From positions 1 to 64,000 of the forward strand of contig JAWOJJ010000045.1 in assembly GCA_046481675.1 (NCBI GenBank): a stretch of 64,000 nucleotides of DNA. Direction: 5' to 3'. The stretch's first letter is position 1. Each line of letters opens with the position of its first letter. The notes beneath the pieces are model-generated. The model was given only the letters and a program-made list of their open reading frames with translations. It was not told the DNA's origin and made no database searches. The translations under genes were made by a program, and so were the position numbers. The stretch is from UBA5072 sp046481675 (lineage in GTDB: Bacteria > Bacteroidota > Bacteroidia > Bacteroidales > UBA10428). Shown in pieces: positions 39,472-48,405 of this stretch.

Positions 39472-39679
39472 GTTTTAAATTTTTAAAAATTAATACCTGC
39501 TATACACAACAAAAGAGAACATCCCAAAAGATTTTCACATTTTACCGCAGTGTATACAAAGAAAACAATACAACTGCCGGTTATTACCATTTTTTTATGG
39601 AATATCCGGTAGCTTTAGTTTTGCATTTGTATCCGCCGAGGCAAAAAATCTTTTGTAACATTCTCTTTGATTTCTTTTT

Positions 39680-39704
39680 ACAATGGATTAAATTGCTCCA
39701 TTGT
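39680..39704. promoter_or_regulatory. 8-bp inverted repeat upstream of the lamin-tail gene
   Basis: ACAATGGA, nine bases, TCCATTGT, ending 30 bases before the start at 39735. Candidate operator; the rest of 39472-39734 is A+T-rich with no gene. Confidence 0.3.
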
Positions 39705-39734
39705 TATCCGCAAAATTGGTAAAAAAATTGATTT

Positions 39735-41444
39735 ATGAAAGTTTTAGGGGTAATTTTTTCTATAATTTCATTCCAGGCATATTCCCAGAACCATACTGCA
39801 AGCATTCATACTGCTGATTTTTACCCCGTAATTATAACCGAAATCATGGCAGATCCTGCTCCCTGTGTTGGATTGCCCGCAGTGGAGTATATTGAAATAT
39901 TCAATCGTACTATAAACCGGATGAACCTCAGGGATTGGATGCTTATTGCAGGGAAGTACCAGAAATTGCTGCCGGAAGCCTGGATTGAGCCCGGTGAATA
40001 CCTGATTCTGACAGATCAATCTTCTGACAGCCTGCTGACTTCCTTTGGAAAAACCCTTGCAGTAACCGGAATGCCTCCGATATTGAACAGCGGACAGACC
40101 CTTACGCTGAAAAATACAGAAGGAACAGTAACCCATACGGTAACTTTCACCGACCACTGGTATGGCGACAGTAAAAAAGCTGATGGCGGTTGGTCGCTTG
40201 AAATCATCGATCCCGGCAATCCCTGCGGCGGCATTGAAAACTGGAGCGCTTCAACAGATCCGGCAGGCGGTACTCCTGGCAAAAGAAATTCCTGCTTTGC
40301 AGATAATCCCGATACACAGGCGCCAATACTCATGAGGGCTACCCTCCCATCCGACAGCATGATATTGCTGCACTTCAGCGAGCCCATGGAAAGGAATTCC
40401 TTAATGAAGTCCGAAACCTATTCGGCAAACCAGGGATTGTATCATCCGCTTGCCGTGCATCCGGTTGAGCCGGAATACAGCACTGCATTACTAAAATACC
40501 CAAAGGCTTTTCATTCAGAACTGCATTATACGGTTTCGGTTATGAGCACACTTCGGGATTGCGCAGGAAATTCATTACAGGGCAATGCCATAGCAGAATT
40601 TGCCCTGGCAAACCAACCTGCTGCAGGTGATGTTGTCTTCAACGAAATCATGTTCAGTCCGGCTGCAGGATTGTCTGAATTCATCGAGTTCTTCAACAGG
40701 TCGGACCAGGTTATTGATATGGCCTCGTTTCAGCTGTCTTTATCAGATGAAGTAAGCGGAACTATAAAACATACCATTACACTCAGGAAACATCCCTATA
40801 TCCTGTTCCCCGGAAAATACGTGGTAATTGCAAAAGATACCCGGAACCTGATTCACGATAACAAGAACCGCTATGTTTCAGCATTTCTGGAAATTCCCGA
40901 ACTGTTCCGGCTTCCGGATGATGGGGCATTGCTCGTTTTATCCGACACCAATTCCCGGGTTATTGATGAGTTGATTTACAACAGCACAATGCATGATAAC
41001 CTGCTTGGCGATACCCGTGGCGTTTCGCTTGAACGGACCGATGCCACAAACTGGCATTCTGCTTCCACTGCATCGGGCTATGCCACTCCCGGTTATATAA
41101 ATTCACAGTACATGGACAGGGAGGGCGATCCGGAAATCTCCCTGTCATCAGATATCTGCTCTCCCGACAATGACGGAACAGATGATGAGATCATCCTGCA
41201 TTTGAAAATAAATGAACCGGGGTGGAAGGCTTCTGTTGCAGTTTATGATGTTCGTGGAATGAAGGTAAGGGACCTGGCTGCAAACTGCCTGTTGGGAGCT
41301 GATGAATACCTGGAATGGGATGGCAAAAATGCCAATAATGAGCCTGCGGATATGGGTATTTATATCATCCGGGGACAGTTATTTCATCCCCATGGAAAAA
41401 TTAAGAATTTTAAAAAAGTTATTTCCATTGTACGCAGGTTGTAA
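39735..41444 (+). CDS. secreted lamin-tail-domain protein with FlgD-like C-terminus
   Basis: A 569-residue exported protein. Short signal peptide (MKVLGVIFSIISFQAYSQ), then a first lamin-tail domain (about 30-165; IITEIMADPAPCVGLPAVEY, EYIEIFNRT), a bacterial Ig-like domain (about 185-290; LLHFSEPMERNSLMKSETYS), a second lamin-tail-like domain (about 295-440; VVFNEIMFSPAAGLSEFIEF), and a C-terminal FlgD-like/gliding-type Ig domain (about 470-569; DICSPDNDGTDDEIILHLKI ... WDGKNANNEPADMGIYII). Such modular proteins are surface or secreted in Bacteroidota and the C-terminal fold often follows adhesins or nucleases. Probable role is extracellular adhesion or binding; no catalytic domain. The next gene, a SiaB-like kinase, follows eight bases later. 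Confidence 0.87.
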   Translation: MKVLGVIFSIISFQAYSQNHTASIHTADFYPVIITEIMADPAPCVGLPAVEYIEIFNRTINRMNLRDWMLIAGKYQKLLPEAWIEPGEYLILTDQSSDSLLTSFGKTLAVTGMPPILNSGQTLTLKNTEGTVTHTVTFTDHWYGDSKKADGGWSLEIIDPGNPCGGIENWSASTDPAGGTPGKRNSCFADNPDTQAPILMRATLPSDSMILLHFSEPMERNSLMKSETYSANQGLYHPLAVHPVEPEYSTALLKYPKAFHSELHYTVSVMSTLRDCAGNSLQGNAIAEFALANQPAAGDVVFNEIMFSPAAGLSEFIEFFNRSDQVIDMASFQLSLSDEVSGTIKHTITLRKHPYILFPGKYVVIAKDTRNLIHDNKNRYVSAFLEIPELFRLPDDGALLVLSDTNSRVIDELIYNSTMHDNLLGDTRGVSLERTDATNWHSASTASGYATPGYINSQYMDREGDPEISLSSDICSPDNDGTDDEIILHLKINEPGWKASVAVYDVRGMKVRDLAANCLLGADEYLEWDGKNANNEPADMGIYIIRGQLFHPHGKIKNFKKVISIVRRL

Positions 41445-41452
41445 CGTGTAAA

Positions 41453-42028
41453 ATGATTAACTTCATACCAGAATTCCTACTATCTATGACAATTGATAAA
41501 GAATACCAGGAAAATTCCCTGCTCATTTATAAGGGAGCCTTTACCGTGAATCTGATCTCCATACTGGGTAATCAGATCAAGTTGTTGCCTGAGATTGACT
41601 TCAAGACTGTGCAAAAGCTCTTCAGGATCTTCATGGAACTTACACAGAACGTGTCTTATTATTCGGCTGAAATGGTTGATGTAAAAAGCGGCGTTTCATG
41701 CGGTAGCGGGTGGGTTACCATCCAGAATTTTGAAAATAATTTGACAATTACCACAGGTAACCGGATTCGTCATGAACACGGCCCGAAGCTGATCAGCTAT
41801 TGCAAAGAGATCAATTCATTTGATGAAGTCCAGTTGCGAAAGCTGAAGAGGGATATCAGGTCGCAGGCCCTGGAAAGAGATACCGGAGCCCAGATAGGTT
41901 TGATACAGACCAGTATCATCAGTGGAAACAAGCTCGACTGCAAGGTTTTATCAGACGAAAACGACTTTAATTTTTTCATCCTCTCCACCACCACAGACAA
42001 GGACTCTTTAGGTACCGCTGAAGATTAA
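41453..42028 (+). CDS. second SiaB-like kinase (DUF6272)
   Basis: A 191-residue protein (180 if Met12 at 41486 is used) that matches the SiaB at 21379 in layout: N-terminal strands (NSLLIYKGAFTVNLISIL), N-box FMELTQNVSYYSAE (about 62-75), a glycine-containing middle SGVSCGSGWVTIQN and C-terminal loop RDTGAQIGLIQTSIIS. No siaC or SpoIIE phosphatase gene sits beside it, so it may act on the SiaC at 21977 or on an unlinked partner. It is just after the lamin-tail gene and shares TTAA with the convergent frdB, so both stop codons overlap. Confidence 0.75.
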   Translation: MINFIPEFLLSMTIDKEYQENSLLIYKGAFTVNLISILGNQIKLLPEIDFKTVQKLFRIFMELTQNVSYYSAEMVDVKSGVSCGSGWVTIQNFENNLTITTGNRIRHEHGPKLISYCKEINSFDEVQLRKLKRDIRSQALERDTGAQIGLIQTSIISGNKLDCKVLSDENDFNFFILSTTTDKDSLGTAED

Positions 42029-42765
42029 CTCATATTGGCGGTCAGGTATTCCCTGTTCAGACGGGCTATATGTGATATGGAAATATTCTTGGGGCATTCT
42101 GCTTCGCATGCTCCGGTATTGGTGCAATTACCAAATCCCAATTCATCCATTTTGGCAACCATATTGATGGCTCTTTCCTTTGCCTCAATCTTACCCTGAG
42201 GTAACAGTGCAAATTGCGAAACCTTGGCGGCTACAAATAACATGGCCGAAGCATTTTTGCAGGTTGCCACACACGCTCCGCAACCTATACAGGCTGCAGC
42301 ATCCATAGCAGTTTCGGCATTGACGCGGGGAACGGGAATGGCATTTGCATCCGGAACACCCCCGGTATTCACCGATACATACCCACCGGCTTCAATGATC
42401 TGATCAAATGCCGAGCGGTCGACCACCAGATCTTTTATTACAGGAAAAGGTTTGGCGCGCCAGGGTTCTATAATAATGGTATCGCCATCTTTAAATTTCC
42501 GCATGTGCAGTTGGCAGGTTGTTATTCCGGTATCGGGTCCGTGCGGATGTCCGTTGATGTACAAACTGCATGCTCCGCAAATACCTTCGCGGCAATCATG
42601 ATCAAAGCATATTGGCTTTTCAATTTTATCAATCAGCTGCTGATTCAAAATGTCCAGCATTTCAAGGAAAGAACAGTCTGCCGATATCCCGGTGATAGGA
42701 TAGGTTTCAAACCTTCCCCTGGCCTTGGCGTTTTCCTGTCGCCATATCTTGAGTGTAAAATCCAT
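42025..42765 (-). CDS. frdB: fumarate reductase/succinate dehydrogenase iron-sulfur subunit
   Basis: A 246-residue subunit with a [2Fe-2S] domain (CREGICGACSLYINGHPHG, about 57-75), then [4Fe-4S]/[3Fe-4S] motifs CIGCGACVATCKNA (about 143-156) and CTNTGACEAECPKN (about 190-203). I start it at the ATG at 42765, four bases after frdA ends; a longer reading to 42810 is not needed. It carries electrons between the flavin of FrdA and the quinone site in FrdC. The operon is leftward, frdC-frdA-frdB, as in other Bacteroidales, where the enzyme mainly reduces fumarate during fermentation to succinate or propionate. Confidence 0.93.
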   Translation of the reverse strand: MDFTLKIWRQENAKARGRFETYPITGISADCSFLEMLDILNQQLIDKIEKPICFDHDCREGICGACSLYINGHPHGPDTGITTCQLHMRKFKDGDTIIIEPWRAKPFPVIKDLVVDRSAFDQIIEAGGYVSVNTGGVPDANAIPVPRVNAETAMDAAACIGCGACVATCKNASAMLFVAAKVSQFALLPQGKIEAKERAINMVAKMDELGFGNCTNTGACEAECPKNISISHIARLNREYLTANMS

Positions 42766-42769
42766 AGTG

Positions 42770-44710
42770 CTAAATTTTGTAATTGCGCGACTGTACTTTA
42801 ATATTTTCATAAATCAAAGACTCCTTATGCAGGATGGGTTCTTTGCCCAGTCCGGCATATTCCCAGGCCCCCACAAACATGAATTCGTTATCGTCTCTTT
42901 TGGCCTCTCCTTCTTCGGTCTGGTATTCCTCCCTGAAATGGCCTCCGCACGATTCTTCCCGTTGCAGGGCATCCCGGGCCATGAGTTCGCCCATTTCAAT
43001 GAAATCGGCAACACGCGAGGCTTTCTCGAGTTCAGGATTCAACTCATCAACCGTTCCGGTAACCCGCAGATCGGTCCAGAATTCTTCACGCAGGGCACTG
43101 AAATCTTTTACAGCTTTTTCAAGTTCTTCACGGTTCCTTGCCATGCCCACGGTTTCCCATAAATGCAGTCCGAATTTCCGGTGAAGCTGGTCAGCAGATT
43201 GCTTACCCCCTACTTGTATCAGCTTGTTCAATCGCTCCCGTACACTGTTTTCCGTTTCTTCAAAATCAGATTGCGTAACCGGAATACGGGGAGTCAGGAT
43301 TTCACCTGCAAGATAATTCTGTATCGTATAGGGCAACACGAAATACCCGTCAGCCAGTCCCTGCATCAAAGCAGATGCCCCCAGCCTGTTGGCTCCGTGG
43401 TCCGAAAAATTGCACTCACCAATGGAAAACAATCCCGGTATGTTGGTCATCAGTTCATAGTCAACCCAGATTCCGCCCATGCAATAGTGGATGGCAGGAT
43501 AGATCATCATGGGTGTTTCATAGGGATTGTCATCTACAATTTTCTCATACATCTGGAACAGGTTACCATAGCGCTCTTCAATCACATGCTTGCCCAACCG
43601 GCCAATAGCTTCGGCAAAATCGAGGTAAACAGCCAAACCGCTGCCAACGCCATAACCTGCATCGCATCTTTCTTTTGCCGCCCGTGATGCAACATCCCGG
43701 GGCACAAGGTTGCCGAAAGCCGGGTACCTCCTTTCGAGGTAGTAATCCCTATCGACTTCACCAATATCTTTAGGTTTGATACGTCCGCTGCGCAAAGCCT
43801 CAACATCTTCTTTCTTTATGGGAACCCAGATTCGACCATCGTTACGCAAGCTTTCGCTCATCAGCGTGAGCTTCGACTGGTAATCACCGTGAACCGGTAT
43901 GCAGGTAGGATGAATCTGAACAAAGGCCGGGTTAGCAAAATAAGCTCCCTTTTTGTATATCTGCCAGGCAGCACTGCCGTTTGAGCCCATGGCATTGGTG
44001 GAAAGAAAGAAAGCCCGGCCGTAACCGCCGGTTGCAATTACCACAGCATGTCCGAAATGTCTTTCAATTTTCCCGGTAACCAGGTTTCGGGTGATAATTC
44101 CCCTGGCTTTCCCGTCGATCAGCACCACATCGAGCATTTCGGTACGCGGGTAGAGTTTCACCCTGCCCAGTTTCACCTGCCGCATCATGGCACTGTAAGC
44201 TCCCAGCAAAAGTTGCTGGCCTGTTTGCCCGCGGGCATAAAAAGTACGCGATACCTGCGCCCCGCCAAAAGAACGGTTGTCGAGCAATCCGCCGTACTCC
44301 CTTGCAAACGGAACACCCTGGGCTACGCACTGGTCAATGATGCTGTTGCTTACTTCGGCAAGCCGGTATACATTGGCTTCACGTGAACGGTAATCGCCTC
44401 CCTTGATCGTGTCATAATACAGGCGGTACACGCTGTCACCATCATTTGGGTAGTTTTTGGCAGCATTGATGCCTCCCTGGGCTGCAATGCTGTGCGCACG
44501 GCGCGGACTATCCTGGTAGCAAAATGCCTTCACGTTAAAGCCAAGCTCTCCCAGGCTGGCAGCAGCAGAAGCACCAGCAAGGCCGGTACCAACCACAATT
44601 ATATCGAGTTTGCGCTTGTTGGCCGGGTTCACCAGTTTCTGTGACGCCTTATAGTTGGTCCATTTTTGGGCCAGCGGGCCTTCGGGTATGCGTGCGTTTA
44701 GCTGAGTCAT
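42770..44710 (-). CDS. frdA: fumarate reductase/succinate dehydrogenase flavoprotein subunit
   Basis: A 646-residue FAD-binding subunit. Seen: dinucleotide motif IIVVGTGLAGASAAASLGEL (about 34-53), covalent-FAD region AHSIAAQGGINAAKN (His about 73-80), substrate-site segment GGIWVDYELMTNIPGLFSIG, NRLGASALMQGLADG and the C-terminal domain with ELMARDALQREESCGGHFR. Periplasm is excluded by lack of a signal; it faces the cytoplasm attached to FrdC. Slightly longer than the usual 600-650 average, within the Bacteroidota range. It is 18 bases after frdC. Confidence 0.95.
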   Translation of the reverse strand: MTQLNARIPEGPLAQKWTNYKASQKLVNPANKRKLDIIVVGTGLAGASAAASLGELGFNVKAFCYQDSPRRAHSIAAQGGINAAKNYPNDGDSVYRLYYDTIKGGDYRSREANVYRLAEVSNSIIDQCVAQGVPFAREYGGLLDNRSFGGAQVSRTFYARGQTGQQLLLGAYSAMMRQVKLGRVKLYPRTEMLDVVLIDGKARGIITRNLVTGKIERHFGHAVVIATGGYGRAFFLSTNAMGSNGSAAWQIYKKGAYFANPAFVQIHPTCIPVHGDYQSKLTLMSESLRNDGRIWVPIKKEDVEALRSGRIKPKDIGEVDRDYYLERRYPAFGNLVPRDVASRAAKERCDAGYGVGSGLAVYLDFAEAIGRLGKHVIEERYGNLFQMYEKIVDDNPYETPMMIYPAIHYCMGGIWVDYELMTNIPGLFSIGECNFSDHGANRLGASALMQGLADGYFVLPYTIQNYLAGEILTPRIPVTQSDFEETENSVRERLNKLIQVGGKQSADQLHRKFGLHLWETVGMARNREELEKAVKDFSALREEFWTDLRVTGTVDELNPELEKASRVADFIEMGELMARDALQREESCGGHFREEYQTEEGEAKRDDNEFMFVGAWEYAGLGKEPILHKESLIYENIKVQSRNYKI

Positions 44711-44728
44711 ATCAAAAGATTCAAATAC

Positions 44729-45400
44729 TTACATCCAAAAATAAACGTAAACAGGAATAAAAATAAATCCGGCGGTGACGGCAACAGTGTAAATAACTCC
44801 TATTGACTTGATCAGCGGAGTATATGTTTTGTGGTTGATTCCCAGCGACTGGAATGCCGATTGAAAGCCGTGTAAAAGATGAAAAGACAGCAACAGGAAA
44901 CAGGCTATATAAAAAATTACCACCCAGCCCAGTTTGAATTTTTCAATCACCAGTATACCCAGGTCGTGGTAATCCTTACCATCATATACTACCAGGGGAA
45001 CATCACCGAATATTTTGATTTTCAGGTAAAAATCAAAGAGGTGAATAACCAGGAAAACAGTAATGATAACAGCTGTATGGATCATGAATTTGGAAAAGAA
45101 CGAAGTCTGTGAGTAGTTTTCCTTTTTGTACCGGTTGGGGCGCGCAAACCAGTTTTGCAATTGCAGTACCACGCCATAGATCATGTGGAGCAGGATTCCT
45201 CCGAAAAGAACAAACTCCAACACTTTTACAATCACATTTGTCCCCATAAAATGGGCCGCCTTATTAAAAGGTTCACGTGAATCCGCAATAATCAGGCTCA
45301 GGTTTATGCCCAGGTGCACCAACAAAAAAGTAACCAGGAAAAGCCCGGCCAGAGACATGATCAGCTTTTTCCCGATGGATGAGGTTAGAAAATTACTCAT
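44729..45400 (-). CDS. frdC: fumarate reductase/succinate dehydrogenase cytochrome b subunit
   Basis: A 223-residue membrane subunit with five hydrophobic helices (LIMSLAGLFLVTFLLVHLGI; GGILLHMIYGVVLQL; HTAVIITVFLVIHLFDF; VVIFYIACFLLLSFHLLHGF; IYTVAVTAGFIFIPVYVYF). His residues within helices (HLGINLS, LHMIYG, VIHLFDF, SFHLLHGF) are the likely ligands for two haem b groups. This is the single-subunit diheme (type B) anchor known from Wolinella and Bacteroides. It forms the complex with FrdA and FrdB. A good promoter is at 45453-45484 and the operon starts here. Confidence 0.93.
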   Translation of the reverse strand: MSNFLTSSIGKKLIMSLAGLFLVTFLLVHLGINLSLIIADSREPFNKAAHFMGTNVIVKVLEFVLFGGILLHMIYGVVLQLQNWFARPNRYKKENYSQTSFFSKFMIHTAVIITVFLVIHLFDFYLKIKIFGDVPLVVYDGKDYHDLGILVIEKFKLGWVVIFYIACFLLLSFHLLHGFQSAFQSLGINHKTYTPLIKSIGVIYTVAVTAGFIFIPVYVYFWM

Positions 45401-45452
45401 AGAACTATTATTAATCGCTAAAAGTGTTGAAAATTGCTTGATGATAAAGCGG

Positions 45453-45484
45453 CAAATTTACCAGCTTAGCTTTATTTTTACAAC
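45453..45484 (-). promoter_or_regulatory. frdCAB promoter
   Basis: On the leftward strand GTTG (45481-45484), 20 bases, TAAATTTG (45453-45460), about 55 bases before frdC. A 15-base perfect palindrome lies 14 bases upstream of the -33 box. Confidence 0.6.
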
Positions 45485-45498
45485 AGATGTTTTCTGAA

Positions 45499-45513
45499 TG
45501 TCTAATTTAGACA
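45499..45513. promoter_or_regulatory. palindrome between frdC and the divergent pepP-like gene
   Basis: TGTCTAA-T-TTAGACA, a perfect 15-base palindrome, 41 bases before the rightward start and just upstream of the frd promoter. Candidate site for an oxygen- or redox-responsive regulator; it is not a perfect match to the FNR or CRP consensus. Confidence 0.35.
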
Positions 45514-45553
45514 AATTATATATAACACGATAAAACCTGGCCCCCGGAAACAG

Positions 45554-46843
45554 ATGAAAAAAATTGAAATACCTGCCTCACTGTTTATTAAGAACAGAAA
45601 CCGGCTTGAGCATGCGCTTAAACCCCGCTCACTGGCCATCCTTCATGCCAATGACGAGATGCATCGCAGTGCTGACCAGTATTATCCATACCGGCAGGAT
45701 GCCGACCTGTTCTACCTCACGGGGATCAACCAGGAAAAAACAATTTTGCTGTTTGCACCTGACCATCCCGATGCATCTATGCAGGAAGTATTGCTCATCC
45801 TCAGGCCCAACCACAAACTGGAAACCTGGGAAGGGCATAAACTCACTCCTGAGGAGGCCATGACAATTTCCGGTATCAAAACCGTTAAGTATTTGGACGA
45901 GTACGAAACGGTACTGGCACCGCTTATGTTTTATGCTGAAAATGTATACCTCAACCTGCCCGAATTGCAAAAGACCATTCCTGATTTACCGGTAAGGAAC
46001 CTTCGGCTGGCCCAAGTACTGAAGCAAAAGTTCCCGGCACATCAATATGAAAGACTGGCGCGCGTCATGCGCGACCTGCGTGTGATCAAATCGGAAGAGG
46101 AAGTGTCGCTGATCCGGGAAGCCTGTAAAATAACAGGATTGGCCTTTGAAAATGTGCTGAAATGCCTCCGGCCGGGCATCATGGAATACGAGGTGGAAGC
46201 TGAAATCACCTATGCTTTCCTTAAAAACGGAGCCCGCGGTCATGCTTATCCTCCAATTGTTGCCTCCGGCATCAACGCCTGCGCGCTTCACTATGTCAGC
46301 AACAACTGTGTTTGCAATGAAGGCGACCTGTTGCTAATGGACTTTGGTGCCGAATACGGCAATTATGCAGCCGACTGTTCACGAACCATTCCGGTTAACG
46401 GTAAATTCACACAGCGGCAGAAAGACCTCTACAAGAGCGTTCTGGATGTATTCCGTTTTGCCTGCAAACTGATGAAGCCCGGGAACAGCATCAGTAATGT
46501 GCATAAGGAAGTTTGCAAGCGATTCGGCGATGAACATGTGAAGCTGCGGCTCTATACAGCTGAAGCTTTGGCTAACCAGGACATGAATAACCCTTTGTAT
46601 CAGCAGTACTACATGCATGGGACTTCCCATTTCCTGGGGCTCGATGTGCATGATGTGGGCAGTAAAGACGCTGAATTCCGGCCGGGTATGGTGCTTACCT
46701 GTGAGCCGGGGATTTATATTCCGGTCGAAAAAACCGGTATCCGGCTTGAAAACAACATCCTCATCACCCGCGATGGCAATGAGGACCTGATGAAAGATAT
46801 ACCGCTGGAGCCCGAGGAGATTGAGAATCTGATGAACAGGTAA
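45554..46843 (+). CDS. pepP: aminopeptidase P family protein (Xaa-Pro aminopeptidase)
   Basis: A 429-residue metallopeptidase of the pita-bread fold (M24B). The N-terminal creatinase-like domain (about 1-165; DQYYPYRQDADLFYLTGI) is followed by the catalytic domain with the five metal ligands: LMDFGAEYGNYAADCSRTIP (two Asp), MHGTSHFLGLDVHDVG (His), LTCEPGIYIP (Glu) and IRLENNILIT (Glu). It removes the N-terminal residue from peptides with Pro at position 2, in the cytosol. Convergent with a second family member 20 bases away; the pair are paralogues of different lineage. Confidence 0.93.
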   Translation: MKKIEIPASLFIKNRNRLEHALKPRSLAILHANDEMHRSADQYYPYRQDADLFYLTGINQEKTILLFAPDHPDASMQEVLLILRPNHKLETWEGHKLTPEEAMTISGIKTVKYLDEYETVLAPLMFYAENVYLNLPELQKTIPDLPVRNLRLAQVLKQKFPAHQYERLARVMRDLRVIKSEEEVSLIREACKITGLAFENVLKCLRPGIMEYEVEAEITYAFLKNGARGHAYPPIVASGINACALHYVSNNCVCNEGDLLLMDFGAEYGNYAADCSRTIPVNGKFTQRQKDLYKSVLDVFRFACKLMKPGNSISNVHKEVCKRFGDEHVKLRLYTAEALANQDMNNPLYQQYYMHGTSHFLGLDVHDVGSKDAEFRPGMVLTCEPGIYIPVEKTGIRLENNILITRDGNEDLMKDIPLEPEEIENLMNR

Positions 46844-46862
46844 CGGCTGACTGGCAATTAAG

Positions 46863-48266
46863 CTACTTTCCTACCAAACTTTCCACATCAGTTAATTCCT
46901 TGGCAATGGGTTTGCCAATAACCTTATGGCCCTTGTCTGTTACCACAATGTTGTCTTCGATTCGGATACCTCCAAAGCCCAGATACTTCCGGACGGCCTT
47001 GTAATCAATAAAATCGCGGTAACGTCCCTCGCTGTGCCACTTTTCAATCAACGGTTCAATGAAGTAAATGCCCGGTTCCACCGTTACCACATTTCCTTCC
47101 TGAAGCCGTTTGGCCATTCTCAGGTAGGCAGTTCCAAACTGATCTGAGCGCTTGAAATCAAGGTCATATCCGATATACTCTTCTCCAATATCCTCCATGT
47201 CATGCACATCGAGCCCGATCATATGCCCGATTCCATGTGGGAAAAACAAGGCATGGGCACCGTGGTTTACGGCATCATCAACATCCCCTTTCATGAGCCC
47301 CAGTTCTTTGAGACCATGGGCAATAACAATGGAGGCTAATTTATGTACCTCATAATAGGGTTTCCCGGGTTTGATGGCCTTAATGGCTTCAAGCTGGGCA
47401 TCCAGCACAATTTTGTAAATTTCCGCCTGCTGGCTTGAAAATTTACCGCCAACCGGGTACGTCCTGGTGATATCTGTTGCATAACGCCTCTGCGATTCAG
47501 CTCCGGCATCAATCAGCAACATCTGGCCTTTCTTAAGTTCATTGCCATAATAATGGTTATGCAGAATCTGCCCGTTGATGCTGCAAATTACCGGGTATGC
47601 CATCCGGCAGTGTTTTGCAAGTGCTGTTCCTTCCAGTGCTCCGGCTACCTGGTACTCAAAAGCACCGGGTTTAATTTGCCTGATGGCATGGGCATAGGCC
47701 TCCCCGGTAACCCGGGTCATGGTTTCTTCCATCTCCTGAATTTCATAGGAATCCTTAACGGAACGCTGTGTGGCAACAGCCCTGATCAGTGCTTCTGATG
47801 CATTCCGGTCAACCTCCTCGTATTTCAGGTTATCATAATAAGCCAGCTGCAGCCTTCTTTGTTCGCGGTATGGCGGCAGGTAATGCACGTCTCTCGAATG
47901 TGCAATGACCCTGAATACATCACCGTCGAGCCTTTCAAGGGGTTTTACCAGGGTGATGCCTGCTTTTAAAGCCTTTTCCTGCAGCGGCTCCTGATTCCCA
48001 ACCCATATAATGTCTTCAAGCGTGGGATCACTTCCATAAATGGTTTCTCCTCCAAGCTCGCAATCAATCATTCCTGCTAATCCGGGCATATCCAACCCGA
48101 AATAGTAAAGGAAAGAACTGTCCTGTCTGAAAGGATAATTATTGGCAGCATAGTTCATGGCAACATCCTTATTGCCTAAAAACAGGATTACTCCGCTCCC
48201 CACAAGCTCCCTGAGGCGCTTTCTTCTTTGAATGTAAACTTCGGCTGGAAACATGGTTGAATTCAT
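46863..48266 (-). CDS. second aminopeptidase P family protein
   Basis: A 467-residue M24B peptidase. N-terminal domain about 1-175 (FLGNKDVAMNYAANNYPFRQ), catalytic domain with LLIDAGAESQRRYATDITRT (two Asp), FPHGIGHMIGLDVHDMEDIG (His), VVTVEPGIYFIEP (Glu) and IRIEDNIVVT (Glu). Longer than its neighbour by 38 residues; the extra part is the segment around IGEEYIGYDLDFKRSDQFGT, which is typical of the bacterial Xaa-Pro aminopeptidase/prolidase lineage common in Bacteroidota. All metal ligands are present, so it is expected to be active on proline-containing peptides or dipeptides. Confidence 0.93.
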   Translation of the reverse strand: MNSTMFPAEVYIQRRKRLRELVGSGVILFLGNKDVAMNYAANNYPFRQDSSFLYYFGLDMPGLAGMIDCELGGETIYGSDPTLEDIIWVGNQEPLQEKALKAGITLVKPLERLDGDVFRVIAHSRDVHYLPPYREQRRLQLAYYDNLKYEEVDRNASEALIRAVATQRSVKDSYEIQEMEETMTRVTGEAYAHAIRQIKPGAFEYQVAGALEGTALAKHCRMAYPVICSINGQILHNHYYGNELKKGQMLLIDAGAESQRRYATDITRTYPVGGKFSSQQAEIYKIVLDAQLEAIKAIKPGKPYYEVHKLASIVIAHGLKELGLMKGDVDDAVNHGAHALFFPHGIGHMIGLDVHDMEDIGEEYIGYDLDFKRSDQFGTAYLRMAKRLQEGNVVTVEPGIYFIEPLIEKWHSEGRYRDFIDYKAVRKYLGFGGIRIEDNIVVTDKGHKVIGKPIAKELTDVESLVGK

Positions 48267-48355
48267 TTATATACGACAATAAAATTATAATCTATTTTGC
48301 TTTAAAACCACAGAAAAATCAGTTTTTATCAAAAATGCATATCTGGCTATCCCAT

Positions 48356-48386
48356 ATTGATGTAAACAAGTTATTTGTTATCTTCG
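48356..48386 (+). promoter_or_regulatory. promoter of the gene at 48406
   Basis: TTG (48357-48359), 19 bases, TATCTTCG (48379-48386), seven of eight matches to TAnnTTTG, 19 bases before the start codon, giving a very short leader. Confidence 0.5.
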
Positions 48387-48405
48387 TATAACCTGAAAAA
48401 GAACA

